Origin: Eriocheir sinensis
Taxonomy: Eukaryota; Arthropoda; Malacostraca; Decapoda; Varunidae
Direction of reading: 5' to 3'
DNA: 64,000 bases
Assembly: GCF_024679095.1 (NCBI RefSeq)
Contig: NW_026111184.1
Coordinates: 186,001 to 250,000 of the forward strand
Shown: one piece after another, positions 24,398-38,110 of the stretch
Layout of the letters: the number at the start of each line of letters is the position of its first letter
Numbering within the stretch: position 1 is the stretch's first letter
The notes under the pieces: generated by a model
Database searches by the model: none
Told to the model about the DNA's origin: nothing
Seen by the model: the letters and a program-made list of their open reading frames with translations, nothing else
Made by a program: the position numbers and the translations under genes

Positions 24398-25645
24398 AAA
24401 CGTGTATATTGCATATTTTTTCAATACAAATTTACCTTATTATATACGCATTTTGTATATTAATTTTAATACAAATTTAATTATTCGATGTGTATTTTTG
24501 TATCTGTATTTTTATAAACATATGCTTTATTTTTTGGGTATTTTGCATCTTTATTTTCATTCAAATTTACATTATTTTATTGATATTCTGCTCATTCATT
24601 TTGATACGAATTGACATTATTCTATGTATATTTTGTATATATTTTTCATACAAATTTACGTTATTTTATGTGTATTCTATGTGTATTTTGACACAAATTT
24701 ACAATATTTTATGGGTATTTTGTATATACATTTCAAAAGAAATTTACCTAGTTTTATGTGTATTTTGTATATCTATTTTCATACAAACTCAAATTATTTC
24801 TATGTATTTTTGTATATATTTTAATACAAATTTTAGTTATGTTATGTGTATTTTGTAAATTTATTTTCATTCAAATATATATTATTTTATGGGTGTTTTG
24901 TTGATTTATATTGATACGAATTTACATTATTTTATATGTACTTTGTATATATATTTTTATACGCTTTTAAATTATTTAATATTTATTTTGAATATATATT
25001 TTTATACAAATTCATGGTATTTTATGTGTATATGTATATATATTTTCATATAAATTTACATTATTTTATGTGTATGTTGTACATATATTTTATTACAAAT
25101 CTACCTTATTTTATGTTTATTTTGTATGTGTATTTTGTATATTTATATTTATCCAAATACACATTCATTATTGGTATTTTGTTTATTTATTCTAATTCGA
25201 ATTTACATTATTTTATGTGTATTTTGTATACATTTTTTTATACGTATTTACTTAATTTTAAGTGAATTTTGTATATATATTTTTATAGAAATCTACGTTT
25301 TTTATTTTTGTATTCGTATATATATTTTGAAACAAATCTACATTGTTTTATATGTATTTTTGCATATCTCTTTCAATACAAATTTACCTTATTGTATGTG
25401 CATTTTGTATATTTATTTCAATGCAAATTTAAATATTTTATGTGTATTTTGGTATATATTTTTATAAGATTACGAAAATTTGAATAAAAATATATACAAA
25501 AAAACAAAAAAATAAATTTCAATTTGTATGAAAATAGATATACAAAATACACATATAATTAGTTAAATTTCTATTTAAATACATGTACAAAATACACATA
25601 AAATAATGTAAATTTGTCTGAAATGAAAACAAATTCACATAAAAT
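23375..25645 (-). repeat. Inverted duplication, right arm
   Basis: Mirror of 1610-3835, separated from it by about 19.5 kb. Its left part is also a direct copy of the retrotransposon-bearing locus at 14.7-18.6 kb. Confidence 0.7.
24398..25462 (+). repeat. Satellite block 21, T-rich strand on +
   Basis: Shares its left junction with block 17 and its right junction, inverted, with block 3. The whole block is the mirror of 1.80-2.81 kb. Confidence 0.85.
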
Positions 25646-25679
25646 AACGTACATTTGTATAAAATAGATATACAAAATA
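25463..25679 (-). repeat. Satellite block 22, T-rich strand on -
   Basis: A 217-bp block, one of the shortest. It mirrors about 1.60-1.79 kb and ends in a near-palindrome, tacaaaataattttatgtgt, where orientation flips. Confidence 0.8.
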
Positions 25680-27050
25680 ATTTTATGTGTATTTTGTATA
25701 TTTATTTTCATACAAATTTAAATTATTTTTGTGTATTTTTGTATATAGTTTTATACAAACTTAAGTTATTTTATGAGTATTTTGTATATCTATTTTCATA
25801 CAAATACTCATTCTTTTATTGATATTTTGTTTATTTATTTTGACGAGAATTTAAATTATTTAATGTGTATTTTGTATATATATTTTTATACGTATTTACA
25901 TCATTTCATGTGTATTTTGTATATATACTTCTATAGAGATCTACGTTATATTATGTGAATTCGTATATAGATTTTTAAACAAATTTACACTTTTATGTGT
26001 ATTTTGCATATTTTTTCAATACAAATTTACCTTATTGTATATGCATTTTGTATATTAATTTTAATACAAATTTAACTATTCTATGTGCATTTTTGTATAT
26101 GTATTTTTTTAAAAATATGCTTTATTTTATGGATATTTTCCATCTTTATTTTCATACAAATTTACGTTATTTTATTGATATTCTGCTCATTCATTTTGAT
26201 ACGATTTGACATTATTCTATGTGTATTTTGTATATATTTTAATACAAATTTACGTTATTTTATGTGTATTTGTTTATATATTTTGACATACATTTCAATT
26301 CAAAGTAAGCTTATTTTATCTGTATTTTGTATATCTATTTTCATACGAATTTAATTACTTCTGTGTATTTTTGTATATAGTTTTATACAAATTTACGTTA
26401 TTTTATGTGTATTTTATTTATTTATATTTATACAAATAAACATTCTTTTATTGGTATTTTGTTTATTTATTTTGATACGAATTTACATTATTTTATGTGT
26501 ATTTTGTATACATTTTCTTATACGTATTTACTTCATTTTATGTGTATTTTGTATATATATTTTTATACAAATCTACGTTATTTTATGTGTATTCGTATAT
26601 ATATTATGAAACAAATTTACATTGTTTTATATGTATTTTGCATATCTATCTCAATACAGATTTACCTTATTGTATGTGTATTTTGTATATTTATTTTAAT
26701 GCAAATTAATTTTTTCATATGTATTTTGGTATATATATTTTTTAAAAAATGCGTTATTTAATGGGTATTTTGCATCTTTATTTTCATACAAATTTACATT
26801 GTTTTATTAATATTCTGGTATTTATTTTGATACGATTTTACATTATTTTATTTGTGTTTTGTATATATTTTTTTTATACATATTTACATTATTTAATGTG
26901 TATTTTGTATATATTAAAACAAATTTACGTTATTTTATGCGCATCTGTTAAAATATTTTGATACAAATTTACATTATTTTATGTATTTTGTATATATATT
27001 TCAATAGAAATTTAGTATATTTTATGTATATTTTGTATATCTATTTTCAT
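25680..27050 (+). repeat. Satellite block 23, T-rich strand on +
   Basis: P monomers lie at 25730 and 26362 (632 bp, about two monomers short of a full HOR). From about 25771 the block is duplicated at 49050. It ends at the ctattttcattcgtatcaaa junction, 27041-27060. Confidence 0.85.
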
Positions 27051-29515
27051 TCGTATCAAAATAAATAAACAAAATAGCAATAAAATAATGTAAATTTGTA
27101 TGAGAAAACATATACAAATACACATAAAATAACGCAAATTTCTAAAAAATATATGTACAAAATGCACATAAAATAAATTTGCATAAAATATATATACAAA
27201 ACACACATTAAATAATGTAAATGCGTACATAAAATAACCTAAATTTGTATAAAACTATATACAAAATACACAAAATGTATGAAAAGAAATATACAAAATA
27301 CACTTAAAATAACGTAAATTTGCATAAAATATATATGCAAGACCCACATTAAATAATGTAAATGTTTATAAAAAATATATAATAAAAGAAATAGAATAAT
27401 GTAAAATCCTATCAATATAAATACACAGAATATCAATAAAATAATGTAAATTTGTATGAAAAGAAGAATGCAAAATTCCATAAAATAGCGGATTTTTATA
27501 AAAATATATATACCAAAATACACATAAAATATTTAAATTTGTATTGAAATAAATATACAAAATGCATATACAGAAAGGTAAATATGTATTGAAAGAGATA
27601 TTCAAAAATACATATAAAACAAAGTAAATTTGTTTCAAAATATATATACGAATACACATAAAATAACGTAGATTTCTATAGAAATATATATACAAAATAC
27701 ACATGAAATTATGTAAATACGTATAAAAATATGTATACAAAATACATATCTAGGTAAATTCGTGTCAAAATAAATAAACAAAATATCATGAAAAGAATGT
27801 GTATTTGTATGAAAATAAAAAATAGATAGTAAATTTGTATGAAATATATATGCAAGATACACATTAAATAATGTAAATATGTATAAAAAAAATATATACA
27901 AAAAAACAAATAGAATAATGTGAAATCGTATCAAAATAAATACACCGAATATTAATAAAATAATGTAAATTTGTGTGAAAATAAAGATGCAAAATTTGCA
28001 TCAAATAGCGCATTTCTTATAAAATATATATACCAAAATACACATAAAATATTTAAATTTGTATTGAAATAAATATACAAAATGCACATACAATAAGGTA
28101 AACTTGTATTGAAAGAGATATGCAAAAATACATATAAAACAATGTAAATTTGTTTCAAAATCTATATACGAATACACATAAAATAACGTAGATTTCTAAA
28201 AAAATATATATTCAAAATACACATAAAATTAAGTAAATACGTATAAAAATAGATATACAAAATACACATAGAATAACGTAAAATTGTTTCAAAAAAAAAT
28301 AAACAGAATATAAATAAAATAATGTAAATTTGTATGAAAATAAAAATGCAAAATACCCATAAAATAAAGCATATTTTTATAAAAATACATATACAAAAAT
28401 ACACAAAGCATAATTAAATTTGTATTAAAATTAATATACAAAATGCATATACAATGAGGTAAGTTTGTATTGAAAAAATAAGCAAAATACACATAAAACC
28501 GTGTAAATTTATATCAAAATCTATATACGAATACTCATAAATCAACGTAGATTTCTATAGAAATATATATACAAAATACACATCAAATGATGTAAACACG
28601 TATAAAAATATATATATAAAATACACATTAAATAATGTAAATTCGCGTCAAAATAAATAAACAAAATATCAATAAAAGAATGTGTATTTCTATGAAAATA
28701 GATATACAATATACACATAAAATCACCTAAATTTGTGTATAACTATATACAAAAATACACAAAAATAATTTTAATTTGTATGAAAATAAATATACAAAAT
28801 ACACATAAAATTAGGTAAATTTGTATTGAAACACATTTACAAAATACACATAAAATAATGTAAATTTGAATGAAAATATATAAACAAATACACTTAAAAT
28901 AACGTAAATTTGTATAAAATATATATAAAAAATACACATTAAATAATGTAAATATGTATAAAAAAATATATACAAAACACAAATAGAATAATATAAAATC
29001 GTATCAAAATAAATACACAGAATATTAATAAAATAATGTAAATTTGTATGAAAATTAAGATGCAAAATACCAATAAAATAAATCATTTTTTATAAAAATA
29101 TTTATACCAAGACACACATAAAATATTTGAATTTGTATTAAAATAAATATACAAAATGCACATACAATAAGGTAAATTTGTATTGAAATAGATATGCAAA
29201 ATACATATAAAACCATGTAAATTTTTTTAAAAATATATATACGAATACACATAAAATAACGTAGATTTCTATGAAAATAAATATACAAAATACACATAAA
29301 GTGAAGTAAATACGTATAAAAAAGGTATACAAAATACACATAAAATAATGTAAACTCGTATCAAAATAAATAAACAAAATACTAATAAAAGAATGTGTAT
29401 TGTATAAATATAAATATACAAAATACAACTAAAATAACGTAAATTTATATAAAACTATATGCAAAAATACACAAAAGTAATTAAATTTGTGTGAAAATAT
29501 ATATACAAAATACAT
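27051..29515 (-). repeat. Satellite block 24, T-rich strand on -
   Basis: Matches blocks 9 and 34. About 186 bp present here between 27900 and 28087 are missing from the copy at 51.19 kb. The right end is the palindromic junction 29504-29527. Confidence 0.85.
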
Positions 29516-29527
29516 GTGTATTTTGTA
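29504..29527. repeat. Palindromic fold-back junction, copy 3
   Basis: Identical 24-base core, preceded by atatatacaaaa instead of the gatatacaaaa seen at 11306. Confidence 0.85.
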
Positions 29528-30180
29528 TATTTATTTTCATACAAATTGAAATTATTTTTGTTTATTCTTTTATATATTTTCATACAAATTTTCGTTATTT
29601 TATGTGTATTTTGTATATTTATTTTTTCTACAAATATACGTTCTTTTATCTGAATTTTGTTTATTAAATTGAAACGAATTTACCGTATTTTGTATATCTA
29701 TTTTCATACAAATTAAAATACTTCTGTGTATTTTTGTATATAGTTTTATATAAATTTACGTTATTTTATGTGTATTTTGTATATTTATATTTATACAAAT
29801 ACACATTTTTTTATTGGTATTTTGTATATTTATTTTGATACTAATTTACATTATTTTATGTGTATTTTGTATACATTTTTTTATACGTATTTACTTCATT
29901 TTATGTGTATTTTGTATATATTTTTATAGAAATCTACGTTATTTTATGTGTTTCGTATATATATTTTGAAACAAATTTACATTGTTTTATATGTATTTTG
30001 CATATCTATTTCAATACAAATTTACCTTATTCTATGTGTTTTTTATATATTTATTTTAATTCAAATTTAATTTTTTATGTGTATTTTGGTATATATATTT
30101 TTATAAATAAAAAAATGCGTTATTTTATGGGTATTTTGCCTCTTTATTTTCATACAAATTTACATTATTTTATTAATATT
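29516..30180 (+). repeat. Satellite block 25, T-rich strand on +
   Basis: Same monomer run as blocks 10, 14 and 35. It ends in the middle of monomer J (tattaatattcaaaatacac), the same breakpoint as at 53.29 kb. Confidence 0.85.
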
Positions 30181-30231
30181 CAAAATACACATAAAATGAA
30201 GTAAATACATTTAAAAAAATGAATACAAAAT

Positions 30232-33200
30232 ATACATAAAAATCGTATCAAAATAAATAAACAAAATACCAGTAAAAGAATGTGTATTTGTATAAATAAT
30301 GTAAATGTGTATAAAAAAAATATATACAAAAAACAAATAGAATAATGTAAAGTCGTATCAAAATAAATACACAGAATATCAATAAAATAATGTAAATTTG
30401 TATGAAAATAAAGATGCAAAATTCCCAAAAATTATCGCATTTCTTATAAAAATATATATACCAAAATACACATAAAATATTTAAATTTGTATTGAAATAA
30501 ATATACAAAATGCATATACAGTAAGGTAAATTTGTATTAAAAGAGATATTCAAAAATACATATAAAACAATGTAAATTTGTTTCAAAATATATATACGAA
30601 TACACATAAAATAAAGTAGATTTCTATAGAAATATATATACAAAATACATATGAAATTATGTAAATACGTATAAAAATATATATACAAAATACATATCAA
30701 ATAATGTAAATTCGTGTCAAAATAAATAAACAAAATATCATGAAAAGAATGTGTATTTGTATAAAAATAGATAATAGATAATAAATTTATATAAAATATA
30801 TATGCAAGATACTCATTAAATAATGTAAATATGTATAAAAAAGTATATACAAAAAACAAATAGAATAATGTAAATTCGTATCAAAATAAATACACCGAAT
30901 ATTAATAAAATAATGTAAATTTGTATGAAAATAAAGATGCAAAATTCCCATAAAATAGCGCATTTCTTATAAAAATATATATACCAAAATACACAAAATA
31001 TTTAAATTTGTATTGAAATAAATATACAAAATGCACATACAATAAGGTAAATTTGTATTGAAAGAGATATGCAAAAATACATATAAAACAATGTAATTTT
31101 TTTTCAAAATATATATACGAATACAAATAAAAAAAACGTAATTTCTATAAAATATATATACAAAATACACATAAAATTAAGTAAATACGTATAAAAAAAA
31201 TGTGTATTTGTAAAAATATAAATATACAAAATACACATAAAATATCGTAAATTTGTATAAAACTATATACAAAAATACACAGAAGTAATTAAATTTGTAT
31301 GAAAATATATATACAAAATACAGCTAAAATAAGCTAAATTTGAATTGAAATGTACATACAAAATACATAAAATAATGTGAATCTGTATCAAAATATTTAT
31401 ACAAATACATATAATAACGTAGATTTGTTTAAAATATATAAACAAAATCCACATTAAGTAATGTAAATACGTATAAAAATATATGTACAAAATACATATA
31501 ATCATGTAATTCGTATCAAAATAAATAAACAAAATAGCAATAAAATAATGTAAATTTGTATGAGAGAACATATACAAATAACGCAAATTTCTATAAAAAT
31601 ATATGTACAAAAATGCACATAAAATAAAGTAAATTTGCAAAAAAATATATACAAAACACACTAAATAATGTAAATGCGTACATAAAATAACCTAAATTTG
31701 TATAAAACTATATACAAAAATACACAAAAATAATTTAAATTTGTTTGAAAAGAAATATACAAAATACACATAAAATTAGGTAAATTTCTATTAAAATATA
31801 TATACAAAATACACATAAAATAATATAAATTTGAATAAAAATATATAAACAAATACACTTAAAATAACGAAAATTTGTATGAAATATGTATAGAAAATAC
31901 ACATTAAATAATGTAAATATGTATTAAAAAATATATACAAAACACAAATAGAATAATGTAAAATAGTATCAAAATAAATACACATAATATTTATAAAAGA
32001 ATGTAAATTTGTATGAAAATAAAGATGCAAAATACCCATAAAACAACGCATTTTTTATGAAAATATATATACCAAAATGCACATAAAATATTTAAATTTG
32101 TATTACAATAGATATACAAAATGCACATACACTAAGGTAAATTTGTATTGAAATAGATATGCAAAATACATATAAAACAATGTAAATTTGTTTCAAAATA
32201 TACATACGAATACACATAAAATAACGTAGATTTCTATAAAATATATATACAAAATACACATAAAATGAAGTAAATTCGTATAAGAAAATGTACACAAAAT
32301 ACACATAAAATAATGTAAATTCGTATCAAAATAAATAAACTAAATGCCAATAAAAGAATGTTTAATTGTATAAATATAAATATACAAAATACACATAAAT
32401 TAACGTAAAATTGTATAAACCTATATACAAAAATAAACAAAAATAATTAAATTTGTATGAAAATAGATATACAAAGGACACATAAAATAAGCTAAATTTG
32501 AATTGAAATAAATATAGAAAATACATAAAATAATGTAAATTTGTATCAAAATATATATTCAAATACACATATAATAACGTAAATTTGTATAAAAATATAT
32601 AAACAAAATACACATTATATAATGTAACTACGTATAAAAGATATGTAGGTAATGTAAAAATTTATAAAATTAAAGATGCAAAATACCCATAAAATATCTC
32701 ATATTTAAAAAAAAATATATACAAAAATACACAAAATAATTAAATTTGTATTAAAATAAATATACAAAATACACATACAATAAGGTAGATTTTTATTGAA
32801 ATAGATATGCAAAAAACACATAAAATAATGAAATTTTTTATCAAAATATATACGAATACACACAATAAAATTACGTAAATTTTTATGAAAATATATATAC
32901 AAAATACACATAAAATAATGTAAATACATAGAAAAAAATATATACAAAATACACATAAAATAATGTAAATTCGTATCAAAATAAATAAACAAAATTTCCT
33001 CTAAAGGAATGTATATGTGTAGGAAAATATATATACAAAATACAAATAAAATAAAATAAAAATTGTATAAAAATAATACAAATATACACAATTTTTTTTT
33101 TTATTTGTTGGAAAATAGATATGCAAAATACAAATGAAATTAGGCAAATTTTTATTGAAATACATATACAAAATACACATAAAATAATGTAAATTTGTAT

Positions 33201-36200
33201 GAAAATATATAAACAAATACACATAAAATAACGTAAATTTCCATAAAATATATGTACAAAATATACATTAAATAGTGTAAAAATGTCTAAAAATATATAT
33301 ATACAAAATACACAGAATAACGAAAAATCGTATCAAAATAAATAAACAGACAATCAATAAAATAATGTAAATTTGTATGAAAATAAAGATGCAAAATACC
33401 CACATAATAACGCATATTTGTTTAAAAATATATATACAAAAATACACATAAAATAATTAAATTTGCATCAAAATAAATATACAAAAGGCACATACAATAA
33501 ATAAAATTTGTATTGAAATAGATATGCGAAATACACATAAATAATGTAAATTTGTATCAAAATATATATACGAATACACATAAAATAGAGTAAATTTCTA
33601 TGAAAATATATATTCAAAATACATATAAAATTATGTAAATAAGTACATATATCAAATACACCTAAAATAATGAAAATTCGTATCAAAATAAATAAACAAA
33701 ATTCCGATAAAAGAACGTATATTTGTAGGAAAATAAATATACAAAATTCACATAAAATTACGAAAATTTGAATAAAAATATATACTAAAATACATAAAAT
33801 TAATTTCAATTTGTATGAAAATAGATATACATAATACACATATAATTAGTTAAATTTGTATTTAAATACATGTACAAAATACACATAAAATAATGTAAAT
33901 TTGTATGAAATGAAAACAAATTCACATAAAATAACGTTCATTTGTATGAAATATATATACAAAATATACATAGAATAATGTAAAATCGTATCAAAATAAA
34001 TACACAGAATATCAATAAAATAAGGTAAATTTGTATGAAAATAAAGATGCAAAATACCCATAAAATAAAGCATTTTTTTATGAAAATACATATACAAAAA
34101 TACACATAGAATAATTAAATTTGTATTAAAATTAATATACAAAATGCACGTACAATAAGGTAAATTTATATTGAAAAAACATGCAACATAAAAATCGTAT
34201 CAAAATAAATAAACAAAATACCAGTAAAAGAATGTGTATTTGTATAAATAATGTAAATGTGTATAAAAAAATATATACAAAAAACAAAGAGAATAATGTA
34301 AAGTCGTATCAAAATAAATACACAGAATATCAATAAAATAATGTAAATTTGTATGAAAATAAAGATGCAAAATTCCCAAAAATTATCGCATTTTTTATAA
34401 AAATATATACACCAAAATACACATAAAATATTTAAATTTGTATTGAAATAAATATACAAAATACGTAGGTAAATTTGTATTAAAAGAGATATTCAAAAAT
34501 ACATATAAAACAATGTAAATTTGTTTCAAAATATATATACGAATACACATAAAATAAAGTAGATTTCTATAGAAATATATATACAAAATACATATGAAAT
34601 TATGTAAATACGTATAAAAATATATATACAAAATACATATCAAATAATGTAAATTCGTGTCAAAATAAATAAACAAAATATCATGAAAAGAATGTGTATT
34701 TGTATAAAAATAGATAATAGATAATAAATTTATATAAAATATATATGCAAGATACTCATTAAATAATGTAAATATGTATAAAAAAGTATATACAAAAAAC
34801 AAATAGAATAATGTAAATTCGTATCAAAATAAATACACCGAATATTAATAAAATAATGTAAATTTGTATGAAAATAAAGATGCAAAATTCCCATAAAATA
34901 GCGCATTTCTTATAAAAATATATATACCAAAATACACAAAATATTTAAATTTGTATTGAAATAAATATACAAAATGCACATACAATAAGGTAAATTTGTA
35001 TTGAAAGAGATATGCAAAAATACATATAAAACAATGTAATTTTTTTTCAAAATATATATACGAATACAAATAAAAAAACGTAATTTCTATAAAAATATAC
35101 AAAATACACATAAAATGAAGTAAATACGTATAAAAAATGAATACAAAATACACATAAAATATCGTAAATTTGTATAAAACTATATACAAAAATACACAGA
35201 AGTAATTAAATTTGTATGAAAATATATATACAAAATACAGCTAAAATAAGCTAAATTTGAATTGAAATGTACATACAAAATACATAAAATAATGTGAATC
35301 TGTATCAAAATATTTATACAAATACATATAATAACGTAGATTTGTTTAAAAATATATAAACAAAATCCACATTAAGTAATGTAAATACGTATAAAAATTA
35401 TGTACAAAATACACATATAATCATGTAATTCGTATCAAAATAAATAAACAAAATAGCAATAAAATAATGTAAATTTGTATGAGAGAACATATACAAATAA
35501 CGCAAATTTCTATAAAAATATATGTACAAAAATGCACATAAAATAAAGTAAATTTGCAAAAAAATATATATACAAAACACACACTAAATAATGTAAATGC
35601 GTACATAAAATAACCTAAATTTGTATAAAACTATATAAAAAAATACACAAAAATAATTTAAATTTGTTTGAAAAGAAATATACAAAATACACATAAAATT
35701 AGGTAAATTTCTATTAAAATATATATACAAAATACACATAAAATAACATAAATTTGAATAAAAATATATAAACAAATACACTTAAAATAACGAAAATTTG
35801 TATGAAATATGTATAGAAAATACACATTAAATAATGTAAATATGTATTAAAAAATATATACAAAACATAAATAGAATAATGTAAAATAGTATCAAAATAA
35901 ATACACATAATATTAATAAAAAAATGTAAATTTGTATGAAAATAAAGATGCAAAATACCCATAAAACAACGCATTTTTTATGAAAATATATATACCAAAA
36001 TGCACATAAAATATTTAAATTTGTATTACAATAAATATACAAAATGCACATACACTAAGGTAAATTTGTATTGAAATAGATATGCAAAATACATATAAAA
36101 CAATGTAAATTTGTTTCAAAATATACATACGAATACACATAAAATAACGTAGATTTCTATAAAATATATATACAAAATACACATAAAATGAAGTAAATTC

Positions 36201-38110
36201 GTATAAGAAAATGTACACAAAATACACATAAAATAATGTAAATTCGTATCAAAATAAATAAACTAAATGCCAATAAAAGAATGTTTACTTGTATAAATAT
36301 AAATATACAAAATACACATAAATAAACGTAAAATTGTATAAAACTATATACAAAAATAAACAAAAATAATTAAATTTGTATGAAAGTAGATATACAAAGG
36401 ACACATAAAATAAGCTAAATTTGAATTGAAATAAATATAGAAAATACATAAAATAATGTAAATTTGTATCAAAATATATATTCAAATACACATATAATAA
36501 CGTAAATTTGTATAAAAATATATAAACAAAATACACATTATATAATGTAACTACGTATAAAAGATATGTAGGTAATGTAAAAATTTATAAAATTAAAGAT
36601 GCAAAATACCCATAAAATATCTCATATTTAAAAAAAAATATATACAAAAATACACATAAAATAATTAAATTTGTATTAAAATGAATATACAAAATACACA
36701 TACAATAAGGAAGATTTTTATTGAAATAGATAGGCAAGAAACACATAAAATAATGAAAATTTTTATCAAAATATATACGAATACACACAATAAAATTACG
36801 TAATTTTTTATGAAAATATATATACAAAATACACATAAAATAATGTAAATACATAGAAAAATATATATACAAAATACACATAAAATAATGTAAATTCGTA
36901 TCAAAATAAATAAACAAAATTTCCTCTAAAGGAATGTATATGTGTAGGAAAATATATATACAAAATACAAATAAAATAAAAAAATTTTGTATAAAAATAA
37001 TACAAATATACACAATTTTTTTTTAATTTGTTGGAAAATAGGTATGCAAAATACAAATGAAATTAGGCAAATTTTTATTGAAATACATATACAAAATACA
37101 AATAAAATAATGTAAATTTGTATGAAAATATATAAACAAATACACATAAAATAACGTAAATTTCCATAAAATATATGTACAAAATATACATTAAATAGTG
37201 TAAAAATGTCTAAAAATATATATACAAAATACACAGAATAACGAAAAATCGTATCAAAATAAATAAACAGACAATCAATAAAATAATGTAAATTTGTATG
37301 AAAATAAAGATGCAAAATACCCACATAATAACGCATATTTGTTTAAAAATATATATACAAAAATACACATAAAATAATTAAATTTGCATCAAAATAAATA
37401 TACAAAAGGCACATACAATAAAGAAAATTTGTATTGAAATAGATATGCGAAATACACATAAATAATGTAAATTTGTATCAAAATATATATACGAATACAC
37501 ATAAAATAGAGTAAATTTCTATGAAAATATATATTCAAAATACATATAAAATTATGTAAATAAGTATAAAAATACATATATCAAATACACCTAAAATAAT
37601 GAAAATTCGTATCAAAATAAATAAACAAAATTCCGATAAAAGAACGTATATTTGTAGGAAAATAAATATACAAAATTCACATAAAATTACGAAAATTTGA
37701 ATAAAAATATATACTAAAATACACAAAATTAATTTCAATTTGTATGAAAATAGATATACATAATACACATATAATTAGTTAAATTTGTATTTAAATACAT
37801 GTACAAAATACACATAAAATAATGTAAATTTGTATGAAATGAAAACAAATTCACATAAAATAACGTTCATTTGTATGAAATATATATACAAAATATACAT
37901 AGAATAATGTAAAATCGTATCAAAATAAATACACAGAATATCAATAAAATAAGGTAAATTTGTATGAAAATAAAGATGCAAAATACCCATAAAATAAAGC
38001 ATTTTTTTATGAAAATACATATAAAAAATACACATAGAATAATTAAATTTGTATTAAAATTAATATACAAAATGCACGTACAATAAGGTAAATTTATATT
38101 GAAAAAACAT
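30232..38110 (-). repeat. Tandem duplication of about 3.92 kb (two copies)
   Basis: Copy a is about 30232-34186 and copy b about 34187-38110. The anchor aatcgtatcaaaataaat lies at 30241 and 34193 (3952 bp), and aatgtaactacgtataaaag at 32621 and 36544 (3923 bp). The join is at gcaacataaaaatcg near 34186. Copy b lost about 30 bp near 34460-35150. Confidence 0.8.
32675..33387 (-). repeat. Diverged higher-order repeat unit (class 2)
   Basis: This 713-bp I-to-I unit keeps the monomer order but carries a distinct set of variants. B reads aaatttcctctaaaggaatg, A reads tgtaggaaaatatatataca, E contains acacacaataaaattacg, and O has lost the usual ending. It recurs near 36.6-37.3 kb and 55.8-56.5 kb. 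Related forms lie at 38.6-39.3, 57.8-58.5, 21.3-22.3 (opposite strand) and 22.6-23.0 kb (opposite strand). It looks like a second, older or separately homogenised lineage of the same HOR. Confidence 0.65.
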
